This document shows, piece by piece, positions 56,477 to 64,000 of a stretch of DNA of 64,000 nucleotides. Under the pieces are notes generated by a model, which worked only from the letters and a program-made list of their open reading frames with translations, searched no databases and was not told where the DNA came from. The DNA is taken from assembly GCA_007258455.2 (NCBI GenBank), contig VDFB02270651.1, forward strand, positions 696,554,197-696,618,196. The letters are read 5' to 3'. The stretch comes from Sequoia sempervirens (lineage: Eukaryota; Streptophyta; Pinopsida; Cupressales; Cupressaceae). Every line of letters begins with the position of its first letter. The stretch's first letter is position 1. A program made the position numbers and the translations under genes.

Positions 56477-58640
56477 TCAAGAAGTATCCCTATCCTGAAC
56501 TGCCACTGCTATCATGCCTGGAGTGTGTGGAGGAATGATGATGGGAACCCGATGACTTGTGAGCTGAGGGAGGTCTGTCATATGGACCTGCTCTGTGTGG
56601 CTGCTCCACCCCCTCTGTGCTAACTGTCCTAGTGTGGGTCCTGATCTTGGACCTACTACTATGTGCCTCTGAGAAACTAGGAGCCCGTCTCTCTGGCAAA
56701 ACCTCTGCCTCATAAAGATCTTGATAATATCTCTCTCTCCCCAGCTCTGACTAGCTCTCTGGCAAAAGCAACTGATGGCCCAGTACATAAGGCTCTAAGC
56801 TCTGAGAATCTCTGCTCTCTCTCTTGTTGAGCTATGGCCTGATCTCTCTCCATCACCGCTCTGTCCCTCTCCATCTGATATGCATCCCTCTCGGACATCA
56901 GAACTCTCATCTGCTCCTCCAAGGATGCAACCTGAGCACGCAATGTATCTGTGTCTAGATCCGTTGCCCATATCTCATCCTATCTGTCCCTCACTCTCCC
57001 ATCCTCCTCCTCATCTAACTCCTCTAGGATCTGATCTTGAATCTCTCTATCGTGATCATCATCTCCCTCATCATCCTCCTGGTAGGCACCCAACAAACCC
57101 AGGGCATCAATCTTTGCCTCCTCTCTACCTGCCTCCTCAGTACCTATCTCCTCCTCTGCTGGGATGTCTGGAATAGCCGCCTGTGTAGGCTACACCTCCT
57201 CCCACCTATTGTAGTATCCACCTCCTCCCCTCCTCTCCCAATATCTAGCATGGCCACATCCTCCTCTCCTCGTCCCTCCTCACGGATCGGTGACAATGGT
57301 GGCCCTCGTCCCCTCCGACCACGTCTCCCTCTCCTGCCTCCATGTTGTTCACCTCGACCATCATCTCCTCCATCACCATGGCCTCCTCTGCCTCCCTGAC
57401 CTCTACCTCTGTCGTGCCTACCTCGTGGACTTATCCCTCACTGCTCTACCAACGCTGGCTGCTCTGGATCTGTCAAGGGGATCGGCTTGTGTACTGCCCA
57501 CCACTAATCATACTCCTTTGTGGTCCCTGGATCTGCTAGACCATACCTCCATCCTCATGGAACTACCTGTAGTGCATCGATGTCTACCTCTGTTGTCGCC
57601 ACTAGAATCTTTGGACCCCATAGCAGGACCTATTGCGAGGATCTCGCAAACTCTGCCCATCCTCTAGGTACATCCTGCACCTCTCCAAACTATTGTAGGA
57701 CATGATCTGGCAACTGACACTCTATGATGTGGACATGTGACACTGTCCGCCCAACTAAGAACTATGTCTGTCGGAAAAATGGCAAATGCTCATCCTCATC
57801 TGACCACTCGGCACAGCCCAAGTATGGTCTCCATTTAAACTGCACCATAGTGTCTATAGCATGTCTGAAATAACTTGTATCTCCTATGTGGTGCTGAGTG
57901 TTTGCCCCCACATAGTGAAAGGCATAAGGAGCTCCATGTGGAAGATCAACTGTCACAGGTGGCCGAAAAATGGCAATGTGTTCCCATGCCCATACCATTA
58001 GGAGCATACCACAACTCATAGACTGCACCTCTTGGTAGGCAATATCATGCAAATGGAAGTATAACATCCCAAGCAGACATGAACCCCAAGCATACACCAC
58101 TCGATGCTCTAGCATACCTACTAGCATCTCCCCCCACCCCACGGAAAAACCATGACCTCGACAATTAGGAAGTACTATACTGCCTATCAATGTACACAAT
58201 AGACAGTCTAGCTGTCTATACCTTTGAGCCAACACACACCACCTAATCTCATAATCATCAAATCCTAACTGCCTAATGTCAGCATGTGGGTAGTATCTGC
58301 ACATCTCGGTTGCACCTCTTTAGGTATCATACGTCACCCGTGTGCCTCTAATAGGAAGTCTGAGGATCCTATAGACATCCTCTAAGGTAGCAGTCGCCTC
58401 TCTAGTCGGTAGGTGGAAGGACGATGTCTCTGAGTGCCACCGCTCACACAAAGCTATCAATAATCCTCGATTCACCCGAATCTGGGGCATGTCTGTCACA
58501 TGCAGTAGACCTAAGTGCCATAGGATCTGTCGCTCTACTGGCCACAGACTATCTCTGAATCAAAATTTTGTTGGTCTCAAATCTCGTGTATATATCGTGT
58601 CTAGCACAACCTGCAATGGCATTATACATGCCTCATGTCA
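56477..58640 (-). pseudogene. Antisense ORF of element T with a plant mobile domain (PMD)
   Basis: From the minus-strand start at about 58640: MPLQVVLDTIYTRDLR, then after one break IALCERWHSETSSFHLPTRE and ATATLEDVYRILRLPIRGTR, the hallmark of the PMD (aminotransferase-like, PF10536). A stop at 58320-58322 precedes the 180-aa frame 58304-57762 with DIRQLGFDDYEIRW, LLMVWAWEHIAIFRP and VQFKWRPYLG. After another stop the domain end IIECQLPDHVLQ-FGEVQDVP is seen at about 57740-57670. A Gly/Arg-rich segment (57430-57270) and a coiled coil (56943-56760; VASLEEQMRVLMSERDAYQM) complete it. PMDs occur in plant MULE and gypsy accessory ORFs and in host MAIN-like silencing factors. Here it lies antisense between pol and the 3' LTR, as in other Tat-like elements. 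Confidence 0.85.
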
Positions 58641-59100
58641 GCCTCAATCATCTATTCTAAATAAAATTAAAATGCGTCATTATTTTTCACATGCATCACT
58701 TTTTAACATATGCAATGCATAAAATTCATATGCGTCATTATTTTTCAAATGCGGCTAATTATATCACATGCGTTACACTAAATTCATATGCATTGAAAAA
58801 TAAATGTTGTGTTGCAAATTACTCAAATGCGTTTCAAAATAAACACATGCGGCTATTCTAAATGCAAATGCGATGCAAAATGTCACATGTGTTTCATAAA
58901 TATACAAATGCATTGAACTGCAGACTAACTATGCAAAATGGCTAATGTGAAATTGCAAATGTGGCTTTCCGCAGACAGATGTGTCGTTCGCGCACACAAA
59001 TGTGGTGATTTATTAAAATAACGCATAACTACAACTAACATTAAATGCATCAAAACACACGCAAATGAAAAATTTCAAAAGCCAAGTTTGAGGTACATAC
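58641..59100. repeat. Array of ATGCG(T/G) words upstream of the antisense ORF
   Basis: (C/A)A(T/A)ATGCG(T/G), CATGCG and AAATGCG words recur about fifteen times at irregular 15-35 bp steps, separated by A/T-rich spacers (such as TCATTATTTTTCA). Their complements (CGCAT) echo the CGCATCTG array of the 5' leader. It may lie in an intron or leader of the antisense ORF. Confidence 0.65.
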
Positions 59101-59254
59101 TAGGGGTCTGCGTCAGCTAGCCTCTGGAAGGTTTAGATCCTGTAGGCGCGATGGTGAGTGTGCAGAACAGGCAACATCCTCACTATGGGTGCAGAGCAAA
59201 TTCTCAATTCTAGGGCTAAGTGGGTGAAAATGAATTGGTTTTTACCCCTATTCC

Positions 59255-59262
59255 TATATATA
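59255..59262 (-). promoter_or_regulatory. Candidate TATA box for the antisense ORF
   Basis: TATATATA in the context CTAGGTATATATAGGAATAGG on the minus strand, with a GGGG tail, about 600 bp upstream of the PMD frame. The spacing fits a plant promoter with a long leader or an intron. It is a sequence match only. Confidence 0.35.
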
Positions 59263-59545
59263 CCTAGGGCTTAGGTGGCATTTATGTCCTACTGGTCATG
59301 TTAACTTCTCATTTCGATCAGTTTGTACCCATCCCTGACATTTCCAACCTCAATTCTGCAAACTCCACTGCATTTTTGGCTATCCAATGGACTAATTGGG
59401 ATCATTTCCAAATTTTTTTGAACTTTTTTTGACAACTTGTCAATTTTCTAGAGAGGGCATACCTTTACCTATTTTACACTGGGGCATTACTGGGGCATAT
59501 TTCTTATCAATTTTCTTTGACACAATGCCTAAATGACATTGTATC

Positions 59546-59558
59546 AAAGAGGGGCAAA
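59546..59558 (+). promoter_or_regulatory. Polypurine tract of element T
   Basis: AAAGAGGGGCAAA directly abuts the TGTAGACACC start of the 3' LTR at 59559. Confidence 0.85.
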
Positions 59559-60829
59559 TGTAGACACCGAAATTTGGTTTAGGCCTGCGACTGCAATATT
59601 CTTCATAATTTGTATTTTTCTATTGATTAAATAATGTCAATTATTTAATTAATTCACCTTAACATTAATTCTTCTATTGATTAAATAATCTTAATTATTT
59701 AATTAATTCATCTTCTTTTATTTCTTCTATTAATTAAATAATCTTAATTATTTGATTAATTCACACTTTTCTTTATTCTATTTGATTAATTAAATAAACA
59801 CTTTTTATTTAATTATGTTACTAATTAACCTTATCCTTCTTATCAAATTAAATAAATTCTTATTTAATTTACTCTTTATCATACTTCAACTATAATTAAA
59901 TAAATTCTTTATTTATTTAATTATTCATTTAAGTCCCTTTACCACTTAAATAAATAAATCTTATTTATTTAATTATTCTTCAAATATCAAATCTTGAATT
60001 AAATGAATTATTTAATTCATGAATTCTATTTTAACGCATTCATCTATATTTAGATAATTATGTGAGTTATCTAAATATTCACTTTTACTCTACTCGACAT
60101 CTATTTCAAATCGCTCAGTTAACTCTTTCTTTAATGTCTGAGTGGCATTCTCAAGTAATCTCTTCGTCAAATCATTCAATCATCTAGTTCTAACTCAATT
60201 GTGTGTACATGCAGATTAATTAAATATTCATATTTAATTAATTAAACCTTGTGCGTGCATTCAAATAGAAAGTTCATTTAATCCATCTTTATCTTTGTCA
60301 TGCAAAGATAATTCTTCTATTTTCGAATACCAAACTTGAAGATTAAATCATTTATTTAATCTTTAATTCTATTTCTAATTCATATCACTCATGTCACTAC
60401 TGACAGTTATCAGAATGCATGTCTAATATGTCGATCTCAACCGTTCATTGATCTTTCGATCTTGGCCTGTCGTTCGAATAATCAATTTTCTATAAATTGA
60501 TCTATCATTCTTCATTCCAATCTCTCTCACGAAATCTTATGACTTTTGAGAGCACTTAATCTTGAATCTTTGATGTTTTGCTAATCACTATCATAGGCTA
60601 TACTTGCACGAACTCTTGAAAATTTGAGGGCAATTATACTACTACAATAGCAAAATGGAGAAGGGCAATCGAGATGAATCATGGAAATATGTAGCAATTT
60701 GGTGAAATTGTTTTAGTTTGTTCACGTTATTACTTTCCTTTGTTCTTTGTTGCTTAGCATTAGATTTGCATTTAGATTTGTATTGCATGTTTGCTCTAAT
60801 TTGTTCTTGTGCACTTTCTTGGCATTACA
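59559..60829 (+). mobile_element. 3' LTR of element T
   Basis: 1,271 bp, the same length as the 5' LTR. It carries the same A/T hairpin block (59610-60040) and ends CTTGGCATTACA. Confidence 0.92.
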
Positions 60830-61913
60830 CTGTGAACAAAAACAAAACAAAAATGTGAGAGAAAACCCAAATTCACAAAACCCAAAACAAAACAAGGGCA
60901 ACCAAAAATGAACAAACAAGAAAGAACAAACAAAAAAGAAAAGAAAACAAGCAACACAAAAGAAATGCAAAACAACGAGAAAAGAAAACATGGGAAAACC
61001 AAGAACAAGGAAAAACACAAGGCAAAAACCCCTACTTGCAAATGCAACCAAGAATCTGACAGCATGGTAAGAAATCGAAGCACCTCCTCAAACCCTAACT
61101 CTTAGCATTGCTCTAGTTCACTTCATCAAACTGTACAAGCCAGAACAAACGAAAACCAAGGAGTGGCAGAATAAAAACTCATTCACGCATGTGTACAGTT
61201 AGACATTAATGCGGGTTGGTCAGGCCTCAGGATCAAGGCAAGATTCATTAATGCACAGTCACCAGAAGGAAGGTAAGCGGGGGTCAGGATCAAGACACGG
61301 CACGACACCTAACTTTTAATGTGTGCAAAGTTAAAGCGAAGGTCCGAAGTCCGAACCCTGACAAATAAAGGCAAAGCGGGAATCAAGATTGAGATGAGAC
61401 ATGAAATAAGAACTTTTAGAAAAGTTTTTAATGCAAGTTCCAGTCTAAAGTCCAATCCCAAAAATTACAAAGAGTCAAAAATCAGGATCGAGATGGAAAC
61501 AAGAACAAGAAATTTTAGAAAGTTCTTGGTGATGGTTCCAATCTGATGTTTGATTCAGACACAAGCAAAAATGCACAAGGGAGAAAAGCAGAAGTTGGGA
61601 TCAGAACAAAAATAGGAACTTACACCTTAAGGGTGTAAGGTGATGGTTCTAGTTTGAAACTCGAATCCGACACAAAGAAAACACAAAGCAAAGCACGGGG
61701 TTAGGATCGAGACACGAACAGGAACTTGAACCTTCCAAAAGTAACAAGTGTGAGTGTCATTTCAAAATCTGAACCCGAAAAACAAAGGAAGCCAAGACTT
61801 AGGAGAAAAAGAAACAACTCCTAAGACCTGAACAAGAACACCAAGGAAAAAATAAACAAAGGGGGACCCATTTTGACCAAAAACAAAATGGGGTGGTTAT
61901 GCAAGGCATAATA
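60830..61913. mobile_element. Right LTR of X, last part
   Basis: Collinear with 29921-30993: an A-rich AACAAACAAGAAA block, a diverged GATC-(A/G)GG-type array (61330-61790), then the ACCCATTTTGACCAAAAA terminus and GGCATAATA. No gene; the minus-strand Phe-rich frames at 60722-61083 are artefacts of the A-rich block. Confidence 0.86.
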
Positions 61914-61918
61914 GGTCA
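61914..61918. repeat. Target-site duplication of element X, right copy (GGTCA)
   Basis: Identical to 5682-5686. Confidence 0.85.
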
Positions 61919-64000
61919 CTCTCATTAGGATGATAATCATGGATGCCCCCATATAAATTCATTGATTCGGAAAACATAAGAGCTAACTCATTATGGTATT
62001 CTTTTTGTTCTTTTATTTTATCTTCATATTCATCATCAAAATGTATCACAATAGGTTGCATGTTAGGACTATCGGCATGATTGTGACTATTAACATCTAT
62101 ATTTAAATTGAGTGAGCTCTTTATTCTTTATTTTGTTTGGGAAAAATAAGGTTCGAAGAGGGTGGTGGAGTGGATTTTGGTAATGATGAGAATGGGTGGG
62201 TGGGAGGTATCTCATTAAAATTTGGCTAGATGGATGGTTGATAACTAGATAAAGTTCTACGCTCTTCAACAAACTAATGAGCCATAGCTCAACGTCTTCA
62301 TTTATAGTCTTTTGCACTTATGTTTCATCTCGCACAAGCTTCAACTTGTAAAGGGGGAATTGAGGCATTTTCCAACAATTTTCCCTTTTCTTCCTCTATA
62401 GAAGGAATAGAGGGAACTATTAAAGGTTGATAAACTATAAGTTTTTTAGGTTTTTGTACAAAAACAAGTTTGTGCATAAAATTTGTTTTTCCTTAGGAGG
62501 CACAAATTTTATCCTTGAAGGCTTTGTTGAACGGTTGTCTCATGGTCCTTTATAGGATGACAGAGGTGGAACTACAACATACATGCCAGAAGGTCAGGGA
62601 ATGATAGCCAATTCAAGTTGAGGTTCATTCACTGCCTATGAATTAAGAGGAATAACCCTCGTAGCCACTGGAGACTGAGGGGCCTAAGGGAAAAATGTTA
62701 ATAAGGGATAATTTGGCTATACACTTAGCTTTAAACTTTTGATATGACATGAATAAAAAATTCTCACGAGGTTTAATAGGTTGGACTGGTTGAGGCCAAA
62801 AGTAATCTAGCAAAAAATTTCCACAAGAGGCCAAAGGCTTAAATCCACTATGGTAAATGGTATGTATTTGTTCTTAAAATGGGAATTTAAGGCATTTATG
62901 AATAATCAATGGGACTAAATTCATGGAGCTTAGCCATGGATGACCTAACTTCACATGAAATTGGTTTGACGTCAGAATTATGATAAATGAAACATCCAAC
63001 TGTTTAGGTCTAACCATTACTAAGAGAGTTATAGAACCAATCATAGGTTGAACAGAACCATAATGAGCCTTTAATAATGATTTTGATTGTTCATAATCAT
63101 CTTTATAAAGTTCATGCACATATAAGAATTCTTTGATGATCACATTCACTATACACACAAGATTAATGATTATTCACCTTGTTTGTTTATCATTCATTCT
63201 ACCAGTGATATAAGGAGGACCATTGGTTGCACTTATAGAAGTATCAATATGTGTGAATGAAATATCAAGAAAAAGATTGGTTTTACCCTTATGAGGTTGA
63301 GCATCAATAATTTTGATCTTATTGAATAGATCATCAACTTCCTCTTTAGTATTAGTTTGTTGGATAGTTGAATGACTTGGTAATGGGTTTGTAAATATTT
63401 ACAAGTTTTGATTGGGTGGTGCAACTGATTTATTTACTTTTTCATTTACACCAATCAACTAGATGATATTAGAATCAATGATTTCTTGTACTTGGTGCTT
63501 AAGATGCATACATCTCTTTGTATCATGCCTAGGTGTACAATGATATTGACAAAAGGATTTTGCATTAAATTTCAGTGGTAATGGTTTAGTTGTGTCAGTA
63601 GGCCTAATAGGTGGAAGTTGAATCATATTTTTGTTTAACAATTGCAACATAATAGTGTCAAGAGAATCAGGAAATTGTGAAAATTATCTATCTCTTGGCC
63701 TAAATTGATATGGCATTATGGATGTAGCAGCAACTTCTATTTGGATGCTATTGGTTGATTGAGGATTACTTATCTTTATAAATTTCTTGCTTTGTTTATT
63801 AAATGGTTGATAATTGTTATGATGCACCACTTCAAATTGACTAGTAGGAGTCGATAAAGGTATACCTTCACATTGACTAACTGATATCTAATAATCATGA
63901 AGGGTCACACATAAGTGTGTAAATGAGGGATTCTTCATCAACAAGATTTTGTATCTAATGTTAGGTTGTAAATTTCCAATAAAGAGTCTTTGTATATCGA
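61919..64000 (-). pseudogene. Element F: Tat-like gag end and protease (interrupted by X, runs off the window)
   Basis: Minus strand from the right: gag tail at 64000-63660; a CxxH...HxxxxC zinc motif, FCQYHCTPRHDTKRCMHLKH, at about 63560-63500; linker pieces (63424-63233); and a protease-like part (63158-62874) with LLKAHYGSVQPMIGSITLLV and FHVKLGHPWLSSMNLVPLII, the usual C-terminal protease loop. Then come degraded linker frames (62834-62643, 62317-62090) and an open frame reaching 61919. No RT is seen; the next coding DNA of F lies beyond X at 5681-5550 and also lacks RT. Confidence 0.75.

Larger units (their letters stand above)
45843..60829 (+). mobile_element. Element T: Tat-like Ty3-gypsy element lacking RT, with antisense plant-mobile-domain ORF
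   Basis: Two LTRs of identical length (1,271 bp; 45843-47113 and 59559-60829), a PBS at 47116, a polypurine tract at 59546-59558, gag-protease-integrase on the plus strand, 3' tandem repeats, and an antisense ORF set. By eye about 5 differences fall in the first 250 bp of the LTRs, so it is a fairly young insertion. The target duplication is not clean: ACCG lies before the element and CTGTG after it, where the intact X arm has ACCCGTGAAC. RT and RNase H are missing, so it would depend on a partner for reverse transcription. Confidence 0.9.
5687..61913. mobile_element. Element X: giant LTR retrotransposon with ~7.1-kb LTRs, carrying nested insertions
   Basis: Two collinear direct repeats bound the element, each starting TGTT(C/G)ATGG. 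The left ends GGCATAACA and the right GGCATAATA, whose terminal CA has mutated to TA. Identical GGTCA duplications sit outside. After removing A (11219-29432 plus one duplication) and T (45843-60829), the arms are 7,088 and 7,077 bp. The internal domain is 8,856 bp, or 7,635 bp without the solo LTR. Net size is about 21.8 kb, in the range of the largest plant LTR elements. The interior codes for a Tat-like gag-pol on the minus strand, although the PBS-like site at 30996 is on the plus strand, so I leave the strand open. No polypurine tract is obvious beside either inner edge. Confidence 0.82.

Noticed and set aside
56880..57705. Pro/Leu/Ser-rich plus-strand frames
   Set aside because: They are the complement of the Gly/Arg-rich and coiled-coil part of the antisense PMD ORF; composition alone keeps them open.
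45838..60834. Clean 5-bp target duplication for element T
   Set aside because: The flanks read AACCG and CTGTG. Comparison with the intact X arm suggests a mutated and shortened copy, so I do not claim a duplication.
5687..61913. Segmental duplication of an ordinary host gene instead of LTRs
   Set aside because: The arms have TG/CA-type ends, enclose gag-pol and are flanked by a matched 5-bp GGTCA duplication, which a segmental duplication would not give.
1..64000. Host protein-coding, tRNA or rRNA genes
   Set aside because: I looked for cloverleaf-like conserved boxes, rRNA cores and non-transposon domains on both strands and saw none. A tRNAscan-SE and protein-domain search would settle it.

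Overview
This window is repeat-derived DNA from a seed plant with a large genome, most likely a gymnosperm. That assignment is an inference from the absence of any recognisable host gene, the AT-rich sequence, and the nested stack of long, decayed LTR retrotransposons of the Ty1-copia, Athila-like and Tat-like Ty3-gypsy kinds. Nearly every coding stretch is gag, protease, RT, RNase H, integrase or a retrotransposon accessory ORF, and nearly all are broken by stops and frameshifts. I found no host gene, tRNA, rRNA or CRISPR.

Layout. 1-1180 is the end of an LTR whose body lies left of the window. It interrupts a minus-strand Ty1-copia relic (1181-2927) whose tRNA-Met-type PBS (2916-2927) and 5' LTR (from 2930) follow. 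4563-5092 is a further LTR with a polypurine tract on its internal side. It is probably the 3' LTR of a minus-strand, Tat-like element here called F. F resumes at the far right (61914-64000), and an open reading frame runs across the junction once the intervening DNA is removed.

Element X is the main object: 5687-61913, flanked by a perfect 5-bp duplication GGTCA. Two directly repeated arms (5687-11218 + 29438-30993, and 39850-45842 + 60830-61913) behave as its LTRs. Without nested insertions they are 7,088 and 7,077 bp. The net element is about 21.8 kb. Each arm carries, on the minus strand, the wreck of one long gene of a family I cannot name. The internal domain (30994-39849) holds a minus-strand gag-protease-RNase H-like-RT-RNase H-integrase set, yet the only convincing primer-binding site (30996) is on the plus strand beside the left arm.

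Three insertions sit in X. (A) An 18.2-kb Athila-like element, minus strand, 11219-29432, lies in the left arm. It has a tRNA-Asp-type PBS, gag-pol, and an extra env-position ORF set lying between two copies of a polypurine tract. (T) A 15-kb Tat-like element, plus strand, 45843-60829, lies in the right arm. It has equal 1,271-bp LTRs, gag-protease-integrase without RT or RNase H, and an antisense ORF with a plant mobile domain. (S) A solo LTR of the T family (33839-35054) with a perfect ACCTC duplication lies in X's RT. Inside A are a 3,080-bp insertion with 43-bp inverted ends (19070-22149), splitting integrase, and a 1.3-kb TRIM-like element (26682-27980), splitting the gag N-terminus.

The order of insertion is therefore F, then X, then A, T and S, then the two insertions in A. 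Sampled by eye, LTR divergence (about 7% in X, about 2% in T) agrees with this order.
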